Assembly (NCBI GenBank): GCA_902538085.1
Contig: CACBDV010000005.1
Span: 1-57,624, forward strand
Length of the DNA: 57,624 nucleotides
Direction of reading: 5' to 3'
From: an uncultured Alphaproteobacteria bacterium
GTDB taxonomy: Bacteria; Pseudomonadota; Alphaproteobacteria; HIMB59
Below are positions 15,913-23,849 of the stretch, piece after piece. Numbering within the stretch: position 1 is the stretch's first letter; each line of letters opens with the position of its first letter. The translations under genes and the position numbers were made by a program. A model generated the notes under the pieces. That model made no database searches and had not been told where the DNA came from. It saw only the letters and a list, made by a program, of their open reading frames with translations.

Positions 15913-16572
15913 TTATGAATTAATGCTTTCTTGTATCTTATCAACTAAAGTAAGTGCGTGATTTTTAAGAAGTTTTTCTGCTTTTGATCCCTGGCCTGCG
16001 ACAAGAGATCTAACAATGTCATTGTGTTCATCAATAGATTTGACAGCTCTATGTGACTCTATTACAAATTTTTTCCTCAAGTATTGTAAATGAATTAACT
16101 GTGACTCTAAAATTTCTCCCATTAATTTTACTTTAGTTAATTTCATAATTTGATTATGAAATTTAATATTATCATTCGAGTAGTTATCAAGTTCAGACAA
16201 AACGTTCTCTTTTGAGTAATGACAATACTTATTTAAACTTTCAATCTCATCTTTAGTAGAATTAGCAATAATTAAATGAGCTGCATAACCCTCGAGACCT
16301 GCCCATACAGTTACAATATCAATCAATTCTTTTTTTGATTTTCTGTGCACAAATACGCCTCTTCTTGGAACTGTTTTAACAATTCCCTCTTGCTCTAATT
16401 TAGCAACAGCTTCTCGAATAGGTGTCCGACTAACTCCTAGCTTTTCAGATAATTGTCTTTCATCTAGATGAAAATCACTTTGTTTTAAATATATATTAAG
16501 TGACAAAATATATTTTTTTAGTGAATCGTATACCTTACCTTTTAGGTTTACCGGTCCTATTTTTTGGATCAT
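15913..16572 (-). CDS. GntR-family transcriptional regulator with FCD ligand domain
   Basis: 219 residues. The winged helix spans about 10-75: LKGKVYDSLKKYIL, then the recognition part ERQLSEKLGVSRTPIREAVAKLEQEGIV and wing KTVPRRGVFVHR. The FCD domain (about 85-210) is helical, with the metal/ligand-type residues in NDNIKFHNQIMKLT and the His in IDEHNDIVRSLVAG. FCD regulators usually sense a carboxylate and repress its catabolic genes. The start abuts the tctA stop with no gap, so it is in the transporter operon. Two matching palindromes at 15867 and 19798 flank the operon and are its likely binding sites. Ligand unknown; a 2-hydroxy or dicarboxylic acid imported by TctABC would be logical. 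Confidence 0.85.
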   Translation of the reverse strand: MIQKIGPVNLKGKVYDSLKKYILSLNIYLKQSDFHLDERQLSEKLGVSRTPIREAVAKLEQEGIVKTVPRRGVFVHRKSKKELIDIVTVWAGLEGYAAHLIIANSTKDEIESLNKYCHYSKENVLSELDNYSNDNIKFHNQIMKLTKVKLMGEILESQLIHLQYLRKKFVIESHRAVKSIDEHNDIVRSLVAGQGSKAEKLLKNHALTLVDKIQESINS

Positions 16573-18096
16573 TTATGTAGTCTGTGCTTTTTTAAAAAAT
16601 TTTCTATAAAGAGGGCCAAATGCTGGCATAATTAAAAGTACAATTGCAATATACATTATGATTGCAGCAATAGGTTTTTCTGCCATATCAAAAAATATTC
16701 CCATACTACCATCAGATAAAATTAGAGACTGTCTTAAAGCTTTTTCAGCTAATGGACCAAGAACAATAGATAAAACAGCTGGTGCCACAGGGTAATCTAA
16801 TTTTCTCAAAATATATCCGGCAAAACCGAATAGCAACATTAACCATACGTCGTGAAGGCTTTGTGTAGGTGCATAACCACCTGTTACACAAAGAACAAAA
16901 ATAACCGGGGCCAAGATGGCAAATGGTATCCTTAATACCATTAAAAAAGCTGGAATTAACGCAATATTTAAAACCAGTGTAAAGAAGTTAGCGATATAAA
17001 GACTACCAATTAAGCCCCAAACAAACTCGGGCTCTTGAGTGAATAAAAGAGGACCTGGTGTAAGTCCCCATAAAATCATGCCCCCAAGTAAAATAGCAGT
17101 TGTAGGTGACCCTGGAATACCTAATGTTAACATAGGAAGCATACTTCCAGTGCTAGCAGAATTATTTGCACATTCTGGAGCAACAACTCCAGCTGGGACA
17201 CCTGAACCAAATTCTTTTGAATTTTTTGATAATTGTTTTGTAATTCCATATGACATAAGTGATGCCGGTGTGGCACCTGCCGCAGGGAGAATTCCCACAA
17301 AGAAACCTAGAAAAGAACCAATGTTCATTGCCATTATAGTTTTTTTAAGAGCGCCAAATGCTCTTCCAACTTCCTTCATGTTGACTGATAATTTTGACAT
17401 TTGAACTTTACCTTTTGTTTCTTCAAGGGTCCAAAGCATCTCTCCAATTCCATAAATTCCGATAGCAAGTACAAGGAAATTAATTCCATGAAGAAATCCA
17501 GGGATATTAAAGAAAATTAATCTTGGTTTTCCTGTAATTAGATCTAAGCCTATAGTTGATAAAGCTAATCCAATTAATATAGAAAAAATAGTTTTTGGAA
17601 CGTCATCTCCACCTAAGCCTACAAATGTTGCAAAGGCCATTACCATTAATGCAAAGGTTTCAGGCGCATTAAATCTTAGTGCTACCTCAGCCAGAGGTGG
17701 TGCAAATAAAGTAAATAAAATAACAGATACAGTTCCACCAACGAAGGAACCTACTGCTGCTGCAGTTAAAGCTGTCATAGCTTCTCCCTTAACAGCTAAG
17801 GGTCTTCCATCAAAAACTGTAGCTACTGCAGTAGAAGCTCCAGGTATGCCTAGCATAACGGAACTTATGGCACCTCCATACATAGCACCGTAATAGACAG
17901 CTGCTAAAAATATTATTGCTGCAGTGGGTGGTATAATAAATGTAATTGGAATAAGTATTGCAACACCATTAACTGAACCAAGACCAGGCATTGCACCAAC
18001 AAATAAACCAATTAGACAGCCAAATATTAAAAGACCAAGGTTTAAGGGTTCAAAGGATACAAAAATTCCCTCTAAAAGAAGTATAAATACATCCAT
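16573..18096 (-). CDS. tctA: Tripartite tricarboxylate transporter, large membrane subunit TctA
   Basis: 507 residues with about 12 hydrophobic helices and typical TctA motifs: LGLLIFGCLIGLFVGAMPGLGSVNGVAILIP near the start, YYGAMYGGAISSVMLGIPGASTAVATVFDG, and the second-half repeat GFFVGILPAAGATPASLMSYG and NNSASTGSMLPMLTLGIPGSPTTAILLGGMILWGL. The two GIPG-type loops are the conserved TctA signature. It forms the transport channel in the inner membrane, driven by an ion gradient, and takes a carboxylate delivered by the periplasmic TctC. tctB is 28 bases upstream; the GntR gene follows at once. Confidence 0.9.
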   Translation of the reverse strand: MDVFILLLEGIFVSFEPLNLGLLIFGCLIGLFVGAMPGLGSVNGVAILIPITFIIPPTAAIIFLAAVYYGAMYGGAISSVMLGIPGASTAVATVFDGRPLAVKGEAMTALTAAAVGSFVGGTVSVILFTLFAPPLAEVALRFNAPETFALMVMAFATFVGLGGDDVPKTIFSILIGLALSTIGLDLITGKPRLIFFNIPGFLHGINFLVLAIGIYGIGEMLWTLEETKGKVQMSKLSVNMKEVGRAFGALKKTIMAMNIGSFLGFFVGILPAAGATPASLMSYGITKQLSKNSKEFGSGVPAGVVAPECANNSASTGSMLPMLTLGIPGSPTTAILLGGMILWGLTPGPLLFTQEPEFVWGLIGSLYIANFFTLVLNIALIPAFLMVLRIPFAILAPVIFVLCVTGGYAPTQSLHDVWLMLLFGFAGYILRKLDYPVAPAVLSIVLGPLAEKALRQSLILSDGSMGIFFDMAEKPIAAIIMYIAIVLLIMPAFGPLYRKFFKKAQTT

Positions 18097-18124
18097 CTTT
18101 TATGTCTTTACTTTACCAATCTCA

Positions 18125-18649
18125 TTATGAATACATAAAATCGTATACTGGATAAAATAAGGGCTCTGAAATACCTTGAGGTAAAGGTATTTTTAAAAGC
18201 CATTCAAAAAATAAAAAGGTTAAAACTGGTGTGATTAAAGAGAATACAGATATAAATAGGATACTTTTAGAACTAAAATATCTAAGATAAAAAGCTAAAA
18301 AAAAGATAAGTGAAAAGTAAATTCCCAAATAGCCTATTGCTAAAACTAAAATAACTAATGAAATAATTGTTACTGCAATATATTTGAATGCTTCAGCCTC
18401 AATAAAAGGCGAGTCATCTTTAGATTGTGGTGACCTTTTTAGAACGAATTTAATTATGGTAAGGACAGTACAAATAAGCATGCCAAGAGAAAGGTAAAAA
18501 GGAAGAAATCCCGCACCCATGTTTTCTTCTGCGTTCCATGTAATTCTATTCTCAGCACTTTTAATCATCAGAGCGATTGAGCATAACGCTAAAATAACGG
18601 CCACTGCAATTTCTGCTCTTTTGACAGTTATTTTTTTTGTTACGCTCAT
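18125..18649 (-). CDS. tctB: Tripartite tricarboxylate transporter, small membrane subunit TctB
   Basis: 174 residues, four hydrophobic helices: AEIAVAVILALCSIALMI, MGAGFLPFYLSLGMLICTVLTIIKFVL, a pair around 85-130, and a last one near 140-160. The GAGFLPFYLSLGML text is the usual TctB motif (GxxxxFPxxxGxxL). It ends in PLPQGISEPLFYPVYDF, with the SLPxG-like pattern common at TctB C-termini. Between tctC (19 bases) and tctA (28 bases). It is needed for transport, but its precise part in the mechanism is unclear. Confidence 0.85.
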   Translation of the reverse strand: MSVTKKITVKRAEIAVAVILALCSIALMIKSAENRITWNAEENMGAGFLPFYLSLGMLICTVLTIIKFVLKRSPQSKDDSPFIEAEAFKYIAVTIISLVILVLAIGYLGIYFSLIFFLAFYLRYFSSKSILFISVFSLITPVLTFLFFEWLLKIPLPQGISEPLFYPVYDFMYS

Positions 18650-18668
18650 ATCACTCTTAATTTAAATA

Positions 18669-19646
18669 TTAGTTAAAGTTTTTAATGATCTCACCGTGCT
18701 TAGCATATTCGATTGCTAAGAAATCTTTAAGACCAAAACCCTCTAACCAGCTCATTAACTTTCCATCGTCGATGTTGAAAGTTTGGAACTCGTTATCATG
18801 ATAAACAGTGTGAAGAAGTCCTGTGTAGTACTTCTCTACCTCTGCATCAATACCAGCTGGAGCCATAAATGCTCTCATCATATAGTATTCAAGATCAGGA
18901 TAACCTAATTCATATGAAGATGGTACATCTGGGAAAGCAGGATTTCTCTCAGGAGTCATCATAACTAATGCTTTTGAGTCACCTGATTGATAGAATCCCA
19001 TCTGCTCAGAAGGGTTATTTAATGTGAAATCTGACTCGCCGCCAACTAGACCTTTTGCAACAGCACCACCACCGTCATATGGTACGTACTTTGCATCAAA
19101 TCCAAACTGACCTCTCATCATACCAAGAAGTAATTCGTCTTCTGACATACTTCCTGTACCACCCATTACTAGACCATTGCCTTTAGCAAGTGCGATGAAG
19201 TCATCAAATGTTTCTACACCTTGAGTATTTTTACCTTCAGTTGCAATCCATACTAAGAATGTATCTGTAATAAGTCTTGCTAATGGTGTGAAGTCATTAA
19301 AGAAGTCAATTCCTAACTCAGGCTGGTTAACAGGTGTAGTTAGAACGTTGTTAAGAGTAATGATAAGTGTGTGCTCATCACCAGCTTTTTTCTTAACATA
19401 AGTCATAGCTTCACCACCAGAACCACCTTTTTTATTAATCGGAATCACTGGCTTAGATGCGTAGTCGTTTTTCTCGATAACACCTTGAACTAATCTAGCA
19501 ATTTCGTCAGCTCCACCACCTTGACCAGCTGGGATAATAAGTTCAATAGGCTTCTTTGGACTAAAAGGCTTCGCAGAAGACACTGAACTAACAGCGACAA
19601 GTGAAAGTGAAACAATAACTAATGCTAATTTTTTGATTATTGACAT
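18669..19646 (-). CDS. tctC: Tripartite tricarboxylate transporter, periplasmic binding protein TctC
   Basis: 325 residues. Signal peptide: basic SIIKK, hydrophobic LALVIVSLSLVAVSSV and a likely cut after SSA near residue 25. The mature protein starts KPIELIIPAGQGGGADEIARLV, the usual Bug/TctC opening where loops bind the carboxylate through water and backbone amides. It binds the substrate in the periplasm and hands it to TctAB. A strong RBS (GGAGGAAACAATATG) and a less A+T-rich coding sequence than the housekeeping genes suggest high expression. First gene of the minus-strand operon; 151 bases separate it from the palindrome before qor. Substrate is not deducible, but the neighbours point to a hydroxy- or keto-carboxylate. 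Confidence 0.9.
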   Translation of the reverse strand: MSIIKKLALVIVSLSLVAVSSVSSAKPFSPKKPIELIIPAGQGGGADEIARLVQGVIEKNDYASKPVIPINKKGGSGGEAMTYVKKKAGDEHTLIITLNNVLTTPVNQPELGIDFFNDFTPLARLITDTFLVWIATEGKNTQGVETFDDFIALAKGNGLVMGGTGSMSEDELLLGMMRGQFGFDAKYVPYDGGGAVAKGLVGGESDFTLNNPSEQMGFYQSGDSKALVMMTPERNPAFPDVPSSYELGYPDLEYYMMRAFMAPAGIDAEVEKYYTGLLHTVYHDNEFQTFNIDDGKLMSWLEGFGLKDFLAIEYAKHGEIIKNFN

Positions 19647-19690
19647 ATTGTTTCCTCCTATAGGTTAAGCAGTACAATAAACTATTTAAG

Positions 19691-19711
19691 AGAATATTAA
19701 AAATATATTCT
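19691..19711. repeat. Short inverted repeat in the tctC upstream leader
   Basis: AGAATAT, 7 bases, ATATTCT: perfect 7-bp arms made mostly of A-T pairs. It lies 45-65 bases before the tctC start. If tctC is transcribed from the palindrome region at 19798, this would be a weak hairpin in an approximately 145-base leader. Otherwise the gap 19647-19797 contains only the tctC RBS and nothing else recognisable. Confidence 0.35.
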
Positions 19712-19797
19712 TAATTTAGGATTTAGTTTAAAATTAGAAAAAACCTTGTTTTAGCATTGATTTTCCTAACTTTTACAACAGTGATTGTTTTATTTAA

Positions 19798-19814
19798 TTG
19801 TATAATGTATACAA
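19798..19814. promoter_or_regulatory. 17-bp perfect palindrome, probable GntR/FCD operator between tctC and qor
   Basis: TTGTATAATGTATACAA: 7-base arms and the same ATG centre as the site at 15867-15883; 15 of 17 positions are identical. On plus it contains a consensus -10 box TATAAT (19801-19806) about 28 bases before the likely qor start at 19834. On minus it reads TATACATTATAC, the same orientation as at the lyase promoter, 151 bases before tctC. It could therefore control both divergent operons. Confidence 0.7.
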
Positions 19815-19833
19815 AATACCACAGGCAGTTAAA

Positions 19834-20808
19834 TTGAAGTTTATAAATTATAAAAATGGAAGTTTGTTTCTAGACGAAAAAGAGATCGCTGACCCTCTTG
19901 ATGAACAAATCCAAATTGAAATTCATTTCGCTGGAATAAATAGAGCAGATATTCTCCAAAAAAATGGACATTATCCACCACCCTCAGGTGAGAGTGAAAT
20001 TATTGGATTAGAGTGTTCCGGAATAGTTACCAAATTAGGAAAGTCAGTAAAAAACTTTAGTTTAGGAGACCAAGTTTGTGCAATTCTTGGAGGCGGTGGA
20101 TATGCGGAGTACGTAAATGTTAATGAAAAACAAGTAATGCCATTACCAAAAAATTTAAATTTACATGAAGCTGGCTGCTTACCCGAAACCACACTCACTG
20201 TTTTTGAGAATATTTTCAATGTATCTAAATTTCAAAGAGATGAGGCGATTTTGATACATGGTGGAAGTAGTGGTATCGGCACAACAGCTATTTCAATTCT
20301 TAAAAATTATACAAAAAATATTTTTGTAACCGCTGGTACGAGTGAGAAATGTAAGAGTTGTATCGAATTAGGAGCCACTGATGCTATTAACTACAAAGAT
20401 ACAGATTTTGAAGAATATTTTAATGAGAAAAAATTAAAGGTTGATGTAATATTAGATATGGTTGGAGGAGATTACTTAAAAAAAAATTTAAAAATATTAA
20501 ATTTTAAAGGAAGACTTACTTATATTGCTGCTCTTGGTGGGATTAAAGCAGAAACTAATCTTTTACATATAATGAATAAACAATTAAAAATATCTGGATC
20601 AACATTAAGATCGAGATCTCCTTCTGAAAAGGGAAATATTGTTGATCAGGTTGTCAAAGAAATATGGCCATTAATAGAGAATGATAAATATAAACCAACG
20701 ATTTTTGAAACTTTTAATATAAGTGATGTAAATAAAGCACATGAGGTTATGGAAAAATCTGACCATATAGGAAAAATAGTTTTAAGCATAAAAGGAGAAA
20801 AAAAATGA
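19834..20808 (+). CDS. Zinc-free medium-chain reductase, quinone oxidoreductase (QOR) family
   Basis: 324 residues from the TTG at 19834. The frame stays open further up to a TTG at 19798, but that codon is inside the palindrome and the extra 12 residues have no family counterpart; the shorter start gives the usual LKFINYKNG opening behind AGGCAG. The N-terminal GroES-like domain has the QOR signature [18 protein letters not shown] and [10 protein letters not shown]; the Rossmann domain starts at about 140 with [15 protein letters not shown]. No structural-zinc cysteine cluster is seen. Reaction: NADPH-dependent reduction of quinones or activated double bonds; the actual substrate is unknown. 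It overlaps sucC by 4 bases (ATGA), so it is translationally coupled to it. Confidence 0.8.
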   Translation: MKFINYKNGSLFLDEKEIADPLDEQIQIEIHFAGINRADILQKNGHYPPPSGESEIIGLECSGIVTKLGKSVKNFSLGDQVCAILGGGGYAEYVNVNEKQVMPLPKNLNLHEAGCLPETTLTVFENIFNVSKFQRDEAILIHGGSSGIGTTAISILKNYTKNIFVTAGTSEKCKSCIELGATDAINYKDTDFEEYFNEKKLKVDVILDMVGGDYLKKNLKILNFKGRLTYIAALGGIKAETNLLHIMNKQLKISGSTLRSRSPSEKGNIVDQVVKEIWPLIENDKYKPTIFETFNISDVNKAHEVMEKSDHIGKIVLSIKGEKK

Positions 20809-21992
20809 ATCTGCACGAATACCAAGCGAAAATATTATTAAAAAATAATAACGTTAGAGTTTTAAATGGCTACCCAGTATTAGATGATAGCGATATAGAA
20901 GCTGCTGTAGATTCTATCCAAACGCCCGTTATGGTTGTGAAGTCTCAAATTCATGCAGGTGGAAGAGGCGCGGGAAAATTTAAAGATAGTGGTGATGACA
21001 AAGGTGGTGTGAGAGTTTGCTTCTCAAAAGATGAAGCCAAAGACAATGCAAAAAAAATGTTTGGTAAAACTTTAGTTACAAAACAAACTGGTCCAAGTGG
21101 AAAACAGGTAAATAGACTTTACATTGAAGAAGGGTGTGATATCAAAAAAGAGTACTATCTAAGTATGCTCGTGGATAGAGCCTCGTCTTCAATTTCAATT
21201 ATAGCCTCTACTGAGGGCGGTATGGAAATTGAGGAGGTAGCAGAAAAACAACCTGAAAAAATTATTACTGTTAATGTCCCTGGGGACAGTGTAATTGACC
21301 AAAATAGTTTAAATAAATTAACTGAAGGTCTAAAGATAGATCAAAACCTATCAAATGATTTTTGTGATCAAATTCAAAAAATTTACAATAGCTTTTTGTC
21401 TTCAGATGCCTCTTTGGTGGAAGTTAATCCTTTTGTATTGACTGGTGAGGGTAATTTTTTGGCTTTAGATGCGAAGGTATCGATAGATGATAATGCGCTT
21501 TATAAACATAAAGATGTAGCTTCAATGAGAGATGAAACTGAAGAGGACCCTGCAGAGATTGAGGCTTCAAAACATGAGCTTAACTACGTCAAATTAGATG
21601 GTCAAATTGGATGCATGGTAAATGGAGCTGGTCTTGCTATGGGTACAATGGATATAATAAAATTACATGGTGGCAGTCCTGCAAATTTTCTAGATGTAGG
21701 AGGAGGAGCTACAAAAGAGAGAGTGGCAAAAGCTTTTTCTATAATCCTGCAAGATCCAAATGTAAAAGCTATTTTGGTAAATATTTTTGGTGGCATTATG
21801 AAATGTGACATTATCGCTGAGGGTGTGGTAGCTGCAGCTAAAGAGCTATCTATTCAAGTTCCATTGGTAGTAAGATTAGAAGGAACCAATGTTGACTTAG
21901 GAAAAGAAATTTTAAACAAATCTGGGCTCTCAATTATTTCGGCAGATAATTTAGAAGATGCAGCTCAAAAGGCAGTTAGGGCTTTAAATTAA
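20805..21992 (+). CDS. sucC: Succinyl-CoA synthetase (ADP-forming) beta subunit
   Basis: 395 residues. ATP-grasp domain at about 1-235 opens [12 protein letters not shown] and has the nucleotide-binding [14 protein letters not shown]; the CoA-ligase domain follows, with [36 protein letters not shown] and [17 protein letters not shown]. The GGRGAGKFK and [10 protein letters not shown] texts are those of succinate-type enzymes rather than the malate thiokinase MtkA pattern, so succinate is the likely substrate. Role: succinyl-CoA + ADP + Pi to succinate + ATP + CoA in the TCA cycle. Alphaproteobacteria usually keep sucCD with mdh and sucAB; here it follows qor behind a GntR-type palindrome. Confidence 0.9.
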   Translation: MNLHEYQAKILLKNNNVRVLNGYPVLDDSDIEAAVDSIQTPVMVVKSQIHAGGRGAGKFKDSGDDKGGVRVCFSKDEAKDNAKKMFGKTLVTKQTGPSGKQVNRLYIEEGCDIKKEYYLSMLVDRASSSISIIASTEGGMEIEEVAEKQPEKIITVNVPGDSVIDQNSLNKLTEGLKIDQNLSNDFCDQIQKIYNSFLSSDASLVEVNPFVLTGEGNFLALDAKVSIDDNALYKHKDVASMRDETEEDPAEIEASKHELNYVKLDGQIGCMVNGAGLAMGTMDIIKLHGGSPANFLDVGGGATKERVAKAFSIILQDPNVKAILVNIFGGIMKCDIIAEGVVAAAKELSIQVPLVVRLEGTNVDLGKEILNKSGLSIISADNLEDAAQKAVRALN

Positions 21993-22002
21993 AGGAGAAA
22001 TT

Positions 22003-22875
22003 ATGTCAGTATTAATTAATAAAAACACAAAAGTTATTTGCCAGGGTTTTACTGGTTCTCAAGGTACATTTCACTCAGAACAAGCTATAAAATATGGAAC
22101 TCAAATGGTTGGTGGGGTGACACCAAAGAAAGGTGGTCAAGAGCATTTAGGACTTCCTGTGTTTAATAGTGTTAAAGAGGCAAAAGACAACACAGATGCA
22201 AATGCAACTGTAATATACGTTCCACCTCCTTTTGCAGCTGGTGCTATAATTGAAGCGATTGATGCAGATATGGAACTAATTGTTTGTATAACTGAAGGAG
22301 TTCCAGTTCTTGATATGATGCAAGTAAAAAGAAAATTGGAAAAATCAAAATCGCGTTTAATTGGACCCAACTGCCCTGGAATAATTACTCCTGATGAATG
22401 CAAAATAGGCATTATGCCAGGTCATATTCACCAAAAAGGAAAAATAGGAGTTGTTAGTAGATCTGGCACATTGACATATGAAGCAGTAGCACAAACTTCT
22501 GCTGTAGGTCTAGGTCAATCGACTTGTATTGGTATTGGGGGAGATCCTATTAACGGAACAAACTTTATAGATTGCCTTGATCTCTTTTTAAAAGATCCCG
22601 AAACTGAAGGTATCATAATGATCGGAGAGATTGGTGGAACTGCTGAAGAGGAAGCTGCAGAATTTATTAAAAAATCTGAAATAAAAAAACCAGTTGCTTC
22701 TTTTATAGCCGGTGCTAGTGCTCCTGCTGGAAAAAGAATGGGTCATGCAGGCGCAATTATTTCGGGTGGAAAAGGCACCGCAGAGTCAAAGTTTAGTGCT
22801 TTAGAAGAAGCAGGAGTTCATATATCCAAATCACCAGCAAAATTAGGTGAGACAATCAAAGAAGCTTTAAACTAA
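22003..22875 (+). CDS. sucD: Succinyl-CoA synthetase alpha subunit
   Basis: 290 residues, the normal SucD length. CoA-binding domain opens [27 protein letters not shown]; the phosphohistidine is His248 in [18 protein letters not shown]; the [10 protein letters not shown]-type segment reads [13 protein letters not shown]. It forms the catalytic heterodimer with SucC and carries the phosphoryl group. RBS AAAGGAGAAATT is 5-6 bases before the ATG, 10 bases after sucC. Its last 4 bases overlap the end of the convergent reductase gene. Confidence 0.92.
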   Translation: MSVLINKNTKVICQGFTGSQGTFHSEQAIKYGTQMVGGVTPKKGGQEHLGLPVFNSVKEAKDNTDANATVIYVPPPFAAGAIIEAIDADMELIVCITEGVPVLDMMQVKRKLEKSKSRLIGPNCPGIITPDECKIGIMPGHIHQKGKIGVVSRSGTLTYEAVAQTSAVGLGQSTCIGIGGDPINGTNFIDCLDLFLKDPETEGIIMIGEIGGTAEEEAAEFIKKSEIKKPVASFIAGASAPAGKRMGHAGAIISGGKGTAESKFSALEEAGVHISKSPAKLGETIKEALN

Positions 22876-23849
22876 TATAATTTAGCTTCTTTAGCTCTAA
22901 GTTTAGTTAAAGCAAGAACTGTATCAATTGTAGGAGTTGGAACATTTGTAATTTTTCCAAGCTCTTGAACAGATGTGATTAAAGCATCAATCTCCATGGG
23001 TCTATCGCGTTCTAAATCTTGGAGCATAGATGTTTTATGTTCGCCAACTGCTTTAGCTGCATCAATTCTTCTCTCAACATCGAAAGGCTTGTCTATTCCT
23101 AAATTTTGAGAAATTGCATGAGCTTCATTCATCATATTTTTTATGACGGCTCTGACTTCATCGTTGCTACAAATTTTTACAAGTGTAGATGTTGTAAGTG
23201 CGCTAATAGGATTAAGAGAAAGATTACCAAAAAGTTTTAACCAGATATCCCCTTTTATATTAGGTCTAACAGGTGCTTGAAAACCAGCTTTCTCTAAAGT
23301 CTCAGAAAGATTTTTAATTCTATCTGTTTCCTCACCATTAATTTCTCCTAGTTGAAACTTATCTCCCTCTAGGTGCTGAATAACGCCTGGTTTGATAACT
23401 TCTGATGCGGGATTAACTATACAGCCAATGATTTTTTCAGGGCCAATTCGATCCCATTGACTTCCATCTGGATCAACTGAAGTAACTTTTTTATCTTTGA
23501 AATCAGGATTAGTGTGATTGTAGAAATACCACCATGGGATACCATTCACACCCCAAACAAATGAAGTATCATCTTTCATAAGAACTTCAAATGCATCAAG
23601 ACAACCCGGAACTGAATGAGCTTTTAGAGTCACAAAAATATAGTCTTGCTTTCCAGCTTTTTCCGCAGTGTCTACACACTTTGGATATACAACTAGTTCT
23701 TTCCCATCTTTTCTTAATCTCAATCCATCTTGCTTAATAGCCTGATAATGAGGCCCTCTAGCAATTAAAGTTACATCTGCACCTATCTCAGTGAGTTTTG
23801 CTCCCAGATAACCACCAATAGCTCCTGCACCATAAATACAAATTTTCAT
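22872..23849 (-). CDS. Ketopantoate reductase-family (ApbA/PanE) NADPH-dependent reductase
   Basis: 325 residues. N-terminal Rossmann domain with [21 protein letters not shown] (GxGxxG), NADPH-selective [14 protein letters not shown], and [12 protein letters not shown]. The helical C-terminal domain has the substrate segment [22 protein letters not shown] with the catalytic Lys and Asn residues. Family reaction: 2-dehydropantoate + NADPH to pantoate. The family is often recruited for other 2-keto acids. It abuts the aminotransferase gene upstream with no gap, so the pair may work on one keto acid (for example glyoxylate or hydroxypyruvate) rather than in pantothenate synthesis. No panB or panC is in the window. 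Confidence 0.8.
   Translation of the reverse strand: MKICIYGAGAIGGYLGAKLTEIGADVTLIARGPHYQAIKQDGLRLRKDGKELVVYPKCVDTAEKAGKQDYIFVTLKAHSVPGCLDAFEVLMKDDTSFVWGVNGIPWWYFYNHTNPDFKDKKVTSVDPDGSQWDRIGPEKIIGCIVNPASEVIKPGVIQHLEGDKFQLGEINGEETDRIKNLSETLEKAGFQAPVRPNIKGDIWLKLFGNLSLNPISALTTSTLVKICSNDEVRAVIKNMMNEAHAISQNLGIDKPFDVERRIDAAKAVGEHKTSMLQDLERDRPMEIDALITSVQELGKITNVPTPTIDTVLALTKLRAKEAKLY

Noticed and set aside
16572-18130. Plus-strand open frames at 17039-17404 and 17924-18130 inside tctA
   Set aside because: Antisense to a gene with strong family motifs, rich in Pro/Ser/Thr, no RBS, typical shadow frames.
20805-22875. Malate-CoA ligase (MtkAB) of the serine cycle
   Set aside because: Tempting because of the glyoxylate aminotransferase and glyA, but the beta subunit has the succinate-type GGRGAGKFK and [10 protein letters not shown] text, and no malyl-CoA lyase or hydroxypyruvate reductase of the serine cycle is in the window.
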